Positions 7,239-15,862 of a DNA stretch of 46,080 nt are shown here, one piece after another. The DNA is taken from assembly GCF_014692495.1 (NCBI RefSeq), contig NZ_JACOIJ010000027.1, positions 1-46,080 on the forward strand, read 5' to 3'. This stretch comes from Sphingobacterium litopenaei. GTDB lineage: Bacteria; Bacteroidota; Bacteroidia; Sphingobacteriales; Sphingobacteriaceae. Numbering within the stretch: position 1 is the stretch's first letter; each line of letters begins with the position of its first letter. The notes below the pieces were generated by a model, which made no database searches, was not told where the DNA came from, and saw nothing but the letters and a program-made list of their open reading frames with translations. Both the position numbers and the translations under genes were made by a program.

Positions 7239-7583
7239 ATGCAAATAAAAACACATGAACATAACAAGCAGAAAATAGCCGAAATAATTGCTGAAGAAGT
7301 TGTTATTAATTCGATTGACGATGCCTTAGAGCTAATAGGAAATCTTTATTATGAGGGATATGAAAAGATAATCATAACTGAAAATAATATAACAGCTGAT
7401 TTTTTTAATCTAAAAACCAAATTAGCTGGCGAAATATTACAAAAGTTTGCACAATATCAAATGCCTCTAGTTATTGTAGGAGATTTTGAAAAATATAATA
7501 GCAATAGCCTGAGAGACTTTATTTATGAAAGTAATAAAGGCAAACAAATCAATTTTGTGGCAAACATTAATGAAATCTTATAA
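7239..7583 (+). CDS. DUF4180 domain-containing protein
   Basis: 114 residues. The sequence ALELIGNLYYEGYEKIIITENNITADFFNLKTKLAGEILQKF followed by a strand (PLVIVGDF) and a short helix (SLRDFIYESNKGK) matches DUF4180, a small alpha/beta domain of unknown function often found near regulators and detoxification genes. It is the last gene of the plus-strand run and is followed at once by a strong terminator. Confidence 0.75.
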   Translation: MQIKTHEHNKQKIAEIIAEEVVINSIDDALELIGNLYYEGYEKIIITENNITADFFNLKTKLAGEILQKFAQYQMPLVIVGDFEKYNSNSLRDFIYESNKGKQINFVANINEIL

Positions 7584-7596
7584 GAACTTTTATAAA

Positions 7597-7635
7597 CCAG
7601 AAAGCCGAAACATTAGTTTCGGCTTTCTGGTTTTT
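7597..7635. terminator. Bidirectional terminator between DUF4180 gene and rseP
   Basis: A perfect 14-bp stem (7597-7610 and 7617-7630) with loop CATTAG, then TTTTT at 7631-7635. It separates the convergent DUF4180 gene and rseP. Confidence 0.88.
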
Positions 7636-7650
7636 ATATTATAATGGATA

Positions 7651-8955
7651 TTACCATTTAATGATATCATTTCCGAAAGTAAATAGCATTAATGCGATTA
7701 GGATAAAGAATCCAATCATTTGAGCCGTTTCCAAAAACTTATCGCTTAAAGGTTTTCCTTGAATCATTTCTACCAATAAGAACACCACATGTCCACCGTC
7801 TAATGCAGGAATTGGCAACAAGTTCATAAAGGCTAATGCCATAGAAAGCACACCTACAAGGTTCCAAAAACGTGTCCAATCCACTTCATCACCAAACATT
7901 TTTGCAATACCTACTGGTCCCGAAAGTGCTTTATCCGCTCTTACTTCTCCTTTGAATATCTTTCCAAAACCTTTGATATTATCTGTGATTACTGAAAATG
8001 CCTTTGAAACACCCAATGGTAATGACTCAGAGAAAGAATACTCGCGCATAACAACAGGTAAGTTCGAGAAACCTAATTTGCTAGAGGTATCAGCTGCAGC
8101 CACCAACTGTAATGAATCCGTTCCTCTAATAATATCCAATTTGATTTCTTTTCCTTTATTTTTAGCAACCTCATTTTGAAATTCATCCAGACGTTCTACC
8201 ATCACACCATTAATGGCTATGATACTATCCCCTTTCTTAAGCCCCATTTTCTCAGCACGTGTATCTTCCGCAACCGTGTCAACAGGCAACATTTTGAAAA
8301 TCGGTGTTACAAACTCATTTTTCTTATGATCAGCTACATCATTCAACATCGTTGAAGGCAATGTAATATCTACAGTTTGACCTTGACGCTCCACTTCTAA
8401 TACCGCATCTCCCATCAACACTTCAGAAGTCATTAAATCCTTCATAAATAAATTGGCAGGATTACCATTCACAGAAAGAATTTTATCTCCTTCTTTTAAG
8501 CCAATCTTTTCACCAATAATCCCAGGTTTAACACCCCAAAGTTTGGTATTATCAAAGTCTGAATCACCATATTTGAACACCAACATCCAGAATACTAAAA
8601 TACCTACAATCACGTTCACGATAATACCACCCAACATCACGATAAGACGCTGCCAAGCTGGTTTCGAACGAAATTCCCAAGGTTTCGGTTCTTCTTTTAA
8701 TTGCTCCGTATCCATCGATTCGTCCACCATACCCGCGATTTTAACATAACCGCCCAATGGCAACCAACCAATACCGTATTCGCAATCTTTATATTTGAAT
8801 TTGAATAATTTTACGCCCCAAGCATCAAAAAATAAATAAAACTTCTCGACCTTGATTCCAAAAGCTCTCGCGGCTAAGAAGTGTCCTAATTCATGTAATA
8901 TAATCAAAATAGATAAAGCCAGAATAACCTGACCTACCATTACCAATGTTCCCAT
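7651..8955 (-). CDS. rseP: RIP metalloprotease RseP (site-2 protease)
   Basis: 434 residues. Zinc ligands are in HELGH (His21, Glu22, His25) inside the first membrane segment, and the third ligand is in the NLLPIPALDGGH motif near residue 385. Two PDZ-like domains lie between the membrane segments (about 125-200 and 205-290). The GPVGIAKMFG loop and final membrane helix are also present. The enzyme cleaves membrane-anchored anti-sigma factors within the membrane during envelope stress. It begins 10 bases after dxr on the same strand; the dxr-rseP order is common in bacteria. Confidence 0.95.
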   Translation of the reverse strand: MGTLVMVGQVILALSILIILHELGHFLAARAFGIKVEKFYLFFDAWGVKLFKFKYKDCEYGIGWLPLGGYVKIAGMVDESMDTEQLKEEPKPWEFRSKPAWQRLIVMLGGIIVNVIVGILVFWMLVFKYGDSDFDNTKLWGVKPGIIGEKIGLKEGDKILSVNGNPANLFMKDLMTSEVLMGDAVLEVERQGQTVDITLPSTMLNDVADHKKNEFVTPIFKMLPVDTVAEDTRAEKMGLKKGDSIIAINGVMVERLDEFQNEVAKNKGKEIKLDIIRGTDSLQLVAAADTSSKLGFSNLPVVMREYSFSESLPLGVSKAFSVITDNIKGFGKIFKGEVRADKALSGPVGIAKMFGDEVDWTRFWNLVGVLSMALAFMNLLPIPALDGGHVVFLLVEMIQGKPLSDKFLETAQMIGFFILIALMLFTFGNDIIKW

Positions 8956-8965
8956 TTAACTCTTT

Positions 8966-10135
8966 CTAATTTATTTGTTTTATTTTATTGATTAAATCTC
9001 GTGCCACTATCCTACTTTCCTTGTCATACGCAATATAATCATCCAAACTTAAGTTGTTTGTATTTTTTATATGACATAATGTCTCCTCTAGAATGTTGGA
9101 CATTCCCAAAAATGACACTTTATCTTCTAGAAATGCTGCTACTGCTATTTCATTAGCGGCATTCAGCACACAGCAACGGTTTCCTCCCTCCGCTAATGCA
9201 TCAAAGGCCAACTGAAGATTTCTAAATGTATTTAAATCTGGCTTTTCAAAAGTAAGATTGCCATAATCCATGAAATCAAAACGTTTGAACGTATTTTTAT
9301 AGCGTTGCGGGTAAGTCAAAGCATATTGAATAGGAAGTTTCATATCTGGCAGTCCCATCTGCGCTTTCATCGATCCATCTTCAAACTGTACGATAGAATG
9401 CACAATAGATTGTGGATGCACAATCACATCAATTTGGTTTATATCCAATTCAAACAACCATTTAGCCTCAATTACCTCAAGTCCTTTATTCATCAATGAA
9501 GCCGAATCAATTGTGATTTTGGCACCCATCGACCAATTTGGATGTTTTAAAGCTTGAGCTTTTCCAACATTCGCTAATTGTTCTCTAGACCAACCTCTAA
9601 AAGGGCCTCCAGATGCTGTAAGATAAATCTTTTCAATAGGACTAGGCTCTCCTACTAGACATTGGAAAATAGCTGAATGCTCTGAATCTACAGGCAACAT
9701 CTTAACATTGTGTTGCTTCACTAGCCTCATAATGAGCTCACCACTCACAACCAATGTTTCTTTATTAGCTAACGCAATATCTTTTCCACAAGTAATGGCT
9801 TTCACAGTAGGGCGCAAACCCGCGGAACCTACAATAGCATTTAAAACCACATCAATCTCTTCTAGCTGTACCGCTTCAACCAATGCCTCTTCTCCAGATA
9901 GCACTTTGATCGAGGTATGCGCTAGCGCATCTTTTACTTTTGTATAAGCGACTTCCGAAACGATAACAACAAGTTTAGGATTAAATTCCAAGGCTTGTTG
10001 AATCAATGTATCTGCATTATTGCTTGCTGTAAGTACAGATATTTCAAATTTATCAGGGAATTCTCTCGCAACATCTAAAGCCTGCGTACCAATACTTCCT
10101 GTCGAACCTAATATGGCTATATTATTCTTCTCCAA
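8966..10135 (-). CDS. dxr: 1-deoxy-D-xylulose 5-phosphate reductoisomerase
   Basis: 389 residues, the usual length. The NADPH-binding ILGSTGSIGTQALDVARE lies at the N terminus, the ANKETLVVSGE and LPVDSEHSAIFQCL metal and substrate motifs are in the centre, the GGPFRGWS flexible loop follows, and MGAKITIDSASLMNKGLEVIEAKWLF closes the active site. It converts DXP to 2-C-methyl-D-erythritol 4-phosphate in the non-mevalonate isoprenoid pathway. Middle gene of a minus-strand operon with rseP downstream and a membrane protein upstream (17-base gap). Confidence 0.97.
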   Translation of the reverse strand: MEKNNIAILGSTGSIGTQALDVAREFPDKFEISVLTASNNADTLIQQALEFNPKLVVIVSEVAYTKVKDALAHTSIKVLSGEEALVEAVQLEEIDVVLNAIVGSAGLRPTVKAITCGKDIALANKETLVVSGELIMRLVKQHNVKMLPVDSEHSAIFQCLVGEPSPIEKIYLTASGGPFRGWSREQLANVGKAQALKHPNWSMGAKITIDSASLMNKGLEVIEAKWLFELDINQIDVIVHPQSIVHSIVQFEDGSMKAQMGLPDMKLPIQYALTYPQRYKNTFKRFDFMDYGNLTFEKPDLNTFRNLQLAFDALAEGGNRCCVLNAANEIAVAAFLEDKVSFLGMSNILEETLCHIKNTNNLSLDDYIAYDKESRIVARDLINKIKQIN

Positions 10136-10152
10136 AACTTCCCCTTATTCTT

Positions 10153-10944
10153 TTATATTATATTTTTCAATAATTCCGGATCGTAACTTCCTTTATATTC
10201 TTTTATCATGCCTACATACGCTACAGCCAACACTAGACTCACTGATGGAATAATAACGAATGTATTGACAGCACTCATTATTTTAGCAAAAATACTATAG
10301 TCCATATATTCGAAAAACATCTGTCCAAGGTATGTAGATGCTAATAAAGCCATCAAGATAAGTAAATTGGTAGTATTTCCACGCGTAAAAGCTATACTTA
10401 ATTTGATTGAACGGACAAAACTGAAATTATTTTCTAAAATAAAAAACGGGAAAAATGAAATACGAATAAGCACAAACATCATGATTATCGCTGTCAATAA
10501 AGGATTTATCTCGTAAGATATCGTATCCATATCGATTCCCATATACAACAAAGGCATACATACAATCGAGCACAATAAGTACACCACTCCAGTGATGAAG
10601 GAATAACTTAACAACCCTAAAATAAAATGGATAAACTGCTTAGTCGAAGGAATGTAATTTCTCAATGCAGTCTTCTCGATATTATTAGCCAAGAGGATGG
10701 CTCTTTTTATTAAAACAAGTTGAAGACCAAAAAACAATGTCACAAAGACCAACAACAATACGAACCTAATGCCACTACCTGTCAAATCGCTCAGATAGAG
10801 TGCCAAATAAGTAGATAAATTGTTAGTGACAAACAACAAAAAACACAACCCCGCAATCGATATATAGTGTTTCTTCAAAATATTCAACGCGCGAAAAAAC
10901 ACATCATTAGCACGAAAAGTACTTTCTTTTAAAAATTCTAACAT
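10153..10944 (-). CDS. Multi-pass membrane protein of unknown function
   Basis: 263 residues with about six hydrophobic segments (roughly 30-50, 62-82, 108-133, 148-173, 195-215 and 230-250) separated by short charged loops. The layout resembles glycerophosphodiester phosphodiesterase-type or DUF4013-like membrane domains, but I do not recognise a named family. It is the first gene of the operon leading into dxr and rseP, so it may have an envelope role; that is inference. The group II intron ends about 120 bases upstream of its start codon, so the intron may have separated it from older upstream sequence. Confidence 0.6.
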   Translation of the reverse strand: MLEFLKESTFRANDVFFRALNILKKHYISIAGLCFLLFVTNNLSTYLALYLSDLTGSGIRFVLLLVFVTLFFGLQLVLIKRAILLANNIEKTALRNYIPSTKQFIHFILGLLSYSFITGVVYLLCSIVCMPLLYMGIDMDTISYEINPLLTAIIMMFVLIRISFFPFFILENNFSFVRSIKLSIAFTRGNTTNLLILMALLASTYLGQMFFEYMDYSIFAKIMSAVNTFVIIPSVSLVLAVAYVGMIKEYKGSYDPELLKNII

Positions 10945-11105
10945 GTTGATTAATAATACTGCAAAGATGATATAATTTTCGCATTACATCAACGAAAATC
11001 TTTTAGATTGTAGAGTTTATTATCCACAATTCTATTAATTGCCAACATTATTATTGAAGAAATCGGATAGGAGGAACGGGATTAATTCCCGTTCCGACCT
11101 TCCAC

Positions 11106-11137
11106 AGCACCGTACGTACCGTTCGGTATACGGCGCT
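11106..11137 (-). ncRNA. Group II intron domain V
   Basis: On the minus strand this 32-nt segment folds as a hairpin (AGCGCCGTATACC, GAAC loop, GGTACGTACGGTGCT) with the catalytic AGC triad at its 5' base. It begins four bases after the maturase stop codon, as expected for an ORF in domain IV. Confidence 0.8.
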
Positions 11138-11140
11138 TCC

Positions 11141-12448
11141 CTAAGTTGTAACACGAACTCGCTTGTATTCTGCCAGTAAAGATGGGTATCCCAGCTGTTT
11201 AAGATAATCGTTGGAAAGGGTTGTTGACAGTATCCAGCTGTTAGCTATGTGCCAGTAACTTTTCCTTGTGTTAGCCCATTCATACGCCTTATACTTATTC
11301 GCGCCTAGTTGTACTAGGTTCGTGATTTTAGTCCTGGGGCGTTTCCATTGTTTCCATTTGATCATACGTAGACGACCACGGTACCACATGTCCAGATTCC
11401 CGAGTTTCGTCCCCATGTCCGCTAGTTTAAAGTAATGCATCCAGCCTGTGAGGTATTCCTTAAGGTAGAGAATTCGCTGTTCATCGCTCCAACCCCCACT
11501 ACGGCAGGTTAATACTTTAATCTTCGCTTTCATCTTCCCTAGACTTTTAGGGTGAATGCCTAAACGTGATTCCCCTCTGTAATTGTAGAAACTGTAGCCT
11601 AGAAATTTAATCTTGGATACATGGCTAACCACACTTTTCTCTTTGTTGACTTTAAGCTTCAGCTTACCTTCAACAAATTTTGTGATCGATTCCATCACTC
11701 GTGAGGAGCTCCGTTTACTACGACAAAGTATCACAAGGTCATCAGCGTAACGTACAAATTTGTGTCCTCGAGATTCCAGTTCTTTGTCCAGTTCATCAAG
11801 CATAATATTGCTCAAAAGTGGACTTAGTGGCCCTCCTTGAGGTACACCTTCTGTAGTGACTGTAATCCATCCCTTTATTTCTACACCTGCTCTCAAGTAA
11901 CGGTGGATCAGCGAGATTAATCTTCCGTCTTTAATCTTGCGCGATAATAATTCAATCAGTTTACTGTGGTTAACTGTATCGAAGAACTTCTCTAAGTCTA
12001 TGTCTACAGCATACTTGTATCCCTTTTCAATATATTCTCTGCATTTGATAAGCGCTTGGTGCGCGTTGCGACCCGGACGAAAACCATAACTGTGGTCACT
12101 GAATTCAGGTTCGTAAATTGGCGTGAGGATTTGACTGATGCCTTGTTGGATGAGACGGTCAACTACCGTTGGGATCCCTAACATTCGTTTTGACCCGTTA
12201 TCTTTGGGAATTTCGACACGTCTTACTGGAGCTGGGGAATAATCCCCTTGCTTGATGGATACTAAAAGTTGCTCTTTGTGCTCTCTAAGATAATCCCCTA
12301 AGGATTCGACGCCCATCTTATCGATACCGCCAGCACCACGATTACCGACCACTTGTAGGTAGGCTGTATTCAAGTTCTGACGGTCAAGGAGTTGTTCTAA
12401 AAGTCCATCTACTTTTGTGTTTGTATAGGTGAGGTTCTTTTCAATCAT
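11141..12448 (-). CDS. ltrA: Group II intron reverse transcriptase/maturase
   Basis: I start at ATG 12448 (435 aa); a GTG at 12472 would add eight residues and would make GGAGGG part of the coding sequence instead of a ribosome site. The RT domain runs from about residue 20 to 300 with RRVEIPKDNGSKRMLGIPTV, HSYGFRPGRNAHQAL, DIDLEKFFDTVNH, the catalytic FVRYADD and KFLGYSFY. The maturase (X) domain follows, with KRPRTKITNLVQLGANKYKAYEWANTRKSYWHIA. No HNH endonuclease domain follows, which fits class C introns that target DNA ahead of replication forks at terminators. It supports splicing and reverse transcription of its own intron. Confidence 0.95.
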   Translation of the reverse strand: MIEKNLTYTNTKVDGLLEQLLDRQNLNTAYLQVVGNRGAGGIDKMGVESLGDYLREHKEQLLVSIKQGDYSPAPVRRVEIPKDNGSKRMLGIPTVVDRLIQQGISQILTPIYEPEFSDHSYGFRPGRNAHQALIKCREYIEKGYKYAVDIDLEKFFDTVNHSKLIELLSRKIKDGRLISLIHRYLRAGVEIKGWITVTTEGVPQGGPLSPLLSNIMLDELDKELESRGHKFVRYADDLVILCRSKRSSSRVMESITKFVEGKLKLKVNKEKSVVSHVSKIKFLGYSFYNYRGESRLGIHPKSLGKMKAKIKVLTCRSGGWSDEQRILYLKEYLTGWMHYFKLADMGTKLGNLDMWYRGRLRMIKWKQWKRPRTKITNLVQLGANKYKAYEWANTRKSYWHIANSWILSTTLSNDYLKQLGYPSLLAEYKRVRVTT

Positions 12449-12472
12449 CCCAACAAAAGTCTGCCCTCCCAC

Positions 12473-12959
12473 ATAGCATTCGGGTTCCGCCCTATTCTTT
12501 TGTGATCAGGTTGATAAACGTTATCAATTTTCTGCATTCTATCCTTCATTAGGTAATTCTCGTGTATTGCTCACTAACTTAAGGTTCATTCCTTCCTTGC
12601 TTTGCCGTAAGCAAGTACTACGAAATCAGCTGACTTCTCACAGCTAGCTTTACTCCTTGCTTCTGAAAAAAAAAATTCCACAAGCCTGTGAGATCTCCCC
12701 GGGTAAGAACGATAACTTTCCTCTCATGTGTCTGCTATACCTTGATGCTTCTGTACAGTATCGGACTTTAGTTTGTGTTGCAACCTCATCCAGCAACTTA
12801 GGCCTTATATGTAGTTTCTGTCCGTCAGACCGAGAGTTTGCCTGAGACTTCCTTCAGATTCCACCTCACGGTGGACACCCTTGCCCTCGGCTAACACTTC
12901 CAACTGTAATGGCGTGTTCGGGACTTGCACCCTAGAGTTATCGCCCATGCCGGGCGCAC
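12473..12959 (-). other. Group II intron domains I-IV, non-coding 5' part
   Basis: This stretch without a gene is the structured 5' part of the intron. The first 50 bases on the minus strand (from GTGCGCCCGGC) form the opening stem of domain I. The segment GACAGAAA at 12822-12815 can pair with the eight bases before the insertion site, with one G-U pair. Confidence 0.7.
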
Positions 12960-12962
12960 AAC

Positions 12963-12992
12963 AGAAAGGCTTCGTAATCACGAAGCCTTTCT
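12963..12992 (-). terminator. Terminator of DPP-IV-like gene, target of group II intron
   Basis: A perfect 12-bp stem (12963-12974 and 12981-12992) with a 6-nt loop lies ten bases after the stop codon of the peptidase gene. The intron begins four bases beyond the stem, where the terminator T-rich tail should be. Confidence 0.8.
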
Positions 12993-13002
12993 ATTACAAA
13001 CC

Positions 13003-15147
13003 TTAGTTAAACTCTTTGGGAACAAGACGTTCTAATAAATTTTGATAATAGAAACGAACGCGTTCTTTAAAGTCATACTTTAATTTTGAACGGTTCCATC
13101 CATGTCTACTTCCTGGATAAATCATCAATTCGAAAGGCTTATCACGATCTGTCAACGCGTCTACCAATTGAATAGTATTTTGCATGTGCACATTATCATC
13201 CATATCGCCATGTAAAATACGCAAGCCACCTTTATATTTATCTACATAGGTTAGTATGGAACCATTTTTATAACCATCAGGGTTATCTTGTGGCGTATCC
13301 ATCCAACGTTCTGTATAATGGGTATCATACAAATCCCAGCTTGTCACGGGAGCACCAGCAATTCCATAATCGAAATAATCAGAACCTTTGGTCAATGCCA
13401 AACAAGTCATATAACCACCATAACTATGTCCTGTAATCAACAATTTATCTTTTTTAACCCAAGACTTAGCTTTTAACCATTTTGCTACTGTAATGTAATC
13501 TACCAATTCCCAATTACCCAAATTACGATGCATCCACGCTACACCTTGTTTTCCAAAATGCCCTGAAGCTCGATGGTCACATTCAATTTGAATTATCCCT
13601 TCATTCGCCCAGTGCTGCGACATGCCTCCATAAGCACCTGATGAAGTATTTTTCCATGTATTTCTTACCGTTCCTGCATCTGGCCCACCATAAATACTCA
13701 TAATAACAGGGTAAGATTTACTTTCATCAAAATCTACAGGATAAGTAATAATAACAGGAAGATCAAATTTTCCATCATCCGATTTAATCGTAAAATATTC
13801 TGTTTTACCTATTTTATATTTCTCAAAATCAACAGACTTAGCATCCGCCAATTCTTTCAAAACTTTACCTTTATTATCTACTAGAGCAACTTTTGAAGGT
13901 GTGCTTACATTAGAATAGGTCGTTATAAAGTAATTACCATTCGGCGAGACAGAAACTTGGTGGGTATAATCACCAAATGTCAATCTTTTCAAATTCTTAC
14001 CAGAATAATCTACACGGTATAAATCCGAGGTAGCCGAATTTTCCTTGCGCGCAGTGAAATAAACTACTTTAGATTTTTCATCTACCAATTGCAGTTTTGT
14101 CACTTGCCACTCGCCAGAAGTTAATGGGTTCACTAATTTTCCATCCAACGTGTACAAGTAATAATGCGCCCAACCTGTCTTGTCAGATTTCAGAATGTAA
14201 TGCTTGTTATCTGCTAAGTACGTAATTCGCTCATCATGATCAAGATTAATCCATGAAGGCTGTTCTTCGTTGTAAATCTCCTTTTTTGCACCAGACAAAG
14301 GATTGATGTTGTAAAATTTCAAATTAGTCTGGTCGCGATTCATCCATTGCACCATGATAGTTTTGCTATCATAACTCCAATACGGCTCTCCAAAATATTG
14401 GTCATCCTTCTCATTGAAATCAGCCCAAACAATATTATTATCTTCTACCTTCACAAAACCCACCTTCACTTCCGGATTACTCTGTCCTGCTTTTGGATAG
14501 CGCGTTTGCTCTAAATAACCATTTTGTCCTTTTGAACCATAAATTGGAAACATCGGAACTTTCGTGTCGTCAAAACGCATAAAAGCAATTTGCTTACTGT
14601 CAGGAGACCACCAAAAAGCTCTATAATTGGTTGGTCGTCCTAAGATTTCTTCATAATATACCCATGAAGACCAACCGTTGTATATAACATCCGTACCGTC
14701 CGTAGTGTATTGTGTCTCCTTCCCATTCTCTACTGCCACACTGAATAAATTACTCTGACGCGTGAAAGCCACATATTTTCCATCAGGAGACAAGGTTGGA
14801 TTTTGCTCTGGTACCTCTGGAGAATTTGTCAGTTTCTTCTCTTGACCATTCGCAAATTGGATGTATACATCATTATCACGAGAAAAAACTTTGGTACTTT
14901 TAATCTCGGTGGGAACATAAATTTCTCTATTTCCAGTCTTCACATGTACTTTGTAAGTACGATTTTCTTCTCTATTGTATTCTAAAAAATGGTCATTATC
15001 AGCCCACCCTGGATAACCATTAATAGGCTTAGTAACAGTATTTACTCTACCCCAAGCTTCATCAAAGCTTAATCTCTGCTGAGCAATTGACTGCGATCCG
15101 ATAAACAACAGTCCAATGACTGCTAAATTAGTCCAACGTTTTGTCAT
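13003..15147 (-). CDS. S9 family peptidase, dipeptidyl peptidase IV type
   Basis: 714 residues. A Sec signal peptide ends near residue 22 (LLFIGSQSIAQQ). A beta-propeller DPP-IV N-terminal region follows (about 100-450, with the YEEILGRPTNYRAFWWSPDSKQIAFMRFDD motif carrying the Glu pair that binds the substrate amino terminus). The C-terminal alpha/beta hydrolase has Ser in TGHSYGGYM, Asp in HGDMDDNVHMQNT and His in GSRHGWN. It removes X-Pro or X-Ala dipeptides from peptide amino ends outside the cytoplasmic membrane. Monocistronic, with its own terminator. Confidence 0.93.
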   Translation of the reverse strand: MTKRWTNLAVIGLLFIGSQSIAQQRLSFDEAWGRVNTVTKPINGYPGWADNDHFLEYNREENRTYKVHVKTGNREIYVPTEIKSTKVFSRDNDVYIQFANGQEKKLTNSPEVPEQNPTLSPDGKYVAFTRQSNLFSVAVENGKETQYTTDGTDVIYNGWSSWVYYEEILGRPTNYRAFWWSPDSKQIAFMRFDDTKVPMFPIYGSKGQNGYLEQTRYPKAGQSNPEVKVGFVKVEDNNIVWADFNEKDDQYFGEPYWSYDSKTIMVQWMNRDQTNLKFYNINPLSGAKKEIYNEEQPSWINLDHDERITYLADNKHYILKSDKTGWAHYYLYTLDGKLVNPLTSGEWQVTKLQLVDEKSKVVYFTARKENSATSDLYRVDYSGKNLKRLTFGDYTHQVSVSPNGNYFITTYSNVSTPSKVALVDNKGKVLKELADAKSVDFEKYKIGKTEYFTIKSDDGKFDLPVIITYPVDFDESKSYPVIMSIYGGPDAGTVRNTWKNTSSGAYGGMSQHWANEGIIQIECDHRASGHFGKQGVAWMHRNLGNWELVDYITVAKWLKAKSWVKKDKLLITGHSYGGYMTCLALTKGSDYFDYGIAGAPVTSWDLYDTHYTERWMDTPQDNPDGYKNGSILTYVDKYKGGLRILHGDMDDNVHMQNTIQLVDALTDRDKPFELMIYPGSRHGWNRSKLKYDFKERVRFYYQNLLERLVPKEFN

Positions 15148-15231
15148 ATAATATCATCTATAGTAGCCACGAAAATAAAGGTTAAGTGTATAATTGGCAC
15201 ACAATTATTGTAACAACTTTAAAATCAAAAA

Positions 15232-15251
15232 AGCCACTTCATGAAGTGGCT
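15232..15251 (-). terminator. Terminator of DUF3276 gene
   Basis: A 20-base perfect palindrome with 9-bp arms around AT, followed on the minus strand by six T residues. It lies 26 bases past the DUF3276 stop codon. Confidence 0.82.
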
Positions 15252-15276
15252 CGAATATCTTGATTAGGTTTTTGTA

Positions 15277-15615
15277 TTAGAAAGAAAAATTATCTTTTGC
15301 TACAAACTCACCGCTATTTTCATAAGCAGAATCCTCTTGACTTTGTTCGTATCTTTTTTCTACGACTTCTTGGTTTGATTTGATGTATTCCACCACTTCT
15401 GTCAATCCCTCTGCGAACTTTTCAAAATCTTCTTTGTATAAGAAAATTTTATGTTTGATAAACTGACCATCTTCAAAACGCTTTTTGCTCTCTGTAATAG
15501 TCACATAATAATCATTCGATCGTGTTGCTTTTACATCAAAAAAATAAGTACGTTTTCCAGCTCTCACCTTTTTTGAAAATACTTCTTCACGTTCTTTGTT
15601 TTCAAAATCTCCCAT
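15277..15615 (-). CDS. PUR family (DUF3276) nucleic-acid-binding protein
   Basis: 112 residues. The core KKVRAGKRTYFFDVKATRSNDYYVTITESKKRF and HKIFLYKEDFEKFAEGLTEVVEYIK form the strand-strand-strand-strand-helix unit of PUR-alpha repeats, as in DUF3276 proteins, which are widespread in Bacteroidota. One such repeat dimerises to bind single-stranded or structured nucleic acid. The acidic, low-complexity tail (about 85-112) is typical. It stands alone between its terminator and the divergent LiaF-kinase-regulator operon. Confidence 0.85.
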   Translation of the reverse strand: MGDFENKEREEVFSKKVRAGKRTYFFDVKATRSNDYYVTITESKKRFEDGQFIKHKIFLYKEDFEKFAEGLTEVVEYIKSNQEVVEKRYEQSQEDSAYENSGEFVAKDNFSF

Positions 15616-15755
15616 TAGTCTAGTAAGTATTTAAGTTTAAATCCTATATTTTAATGTCATAAATATATAATATATCTTATGAAAGAACCAAATTTTTTGC
15701 AAAAAATAATTATTTTTTATTAATAAAGATTTGAAATCATTTTTTAGAATGTATT

Positions 15756-15788
15756 TTTACCGATGAAATCAGATACTTTACCGATGAA
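15756..15788 (+). promoter_or_regulatory. Direct repeat resembling a LytTR regulator binding site
   Basis: The 12-mer TTTACCGATGAA occurs at 15756-15767 and again, identical, at 15777-15788, a period of exactly 21 bp (two helical turns). LytTR domains are known to bind paired direct repeats of about 9 bp with this spacing. The pair lies about 50 bases upstream of the TACTTTTG -7 box of the operon that encodes a LytTR regulator. Autoregulation is inferred. Confidence 0.6.
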
Positions 15789-15835
15789 GCTACCATAAAT
15801 ACCTAATTCTAGTACGTTCAATGACATTAGGTGTT

Positions 15836-15843
15836 TACTTTTG
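15836..15843 (+). promoter_or_regulatory. Promoter -7 box of the LiaF-like/kinase/regulator operon
   Basis: TACTTTTG matches the Bacteroidota TAnnTTTG element, 19 bases before the start codon. No good -33 TTTG is seen at the usual distance, which would fit an activator-dependent promoter. Confidence 0.5.
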
Positions 15844-15862
15844 AGCTATAAAATAAAGAGTA

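Larger units (their letters stand above)
11067..12959 (-). mobile_element. Group II intron, class C type, inserted behind a terminator
   Basis: Read on the minus strand, the element starts with the consensus GTGCG at 12959-12955 and encodes a maturase. It then shows domain V (11137-11106, starting AGCGCC and closing GGTGCT) and a domain VI hairpin (about 11097-11075), and ends near 11067 with AT. The length of about 1.9 kb is normal. The 5' exon ends in TTTCTGTT, just past the terminator stem of the DPP gene, the standard target of class C introns. A matching EBS1, GACAGAAA, is at 12822-12815 in domain I. The 3' boundary may be off by a few bases. All parts look intact, so it may be active. 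Confidence 0.85.

Noticed and set aside
12657..12845. Plus-strand 62-codon ORF inside the group II intron
   Set aside because: It is antisense to structured intron RNA (domains I-IV) and shows no protein-like features.
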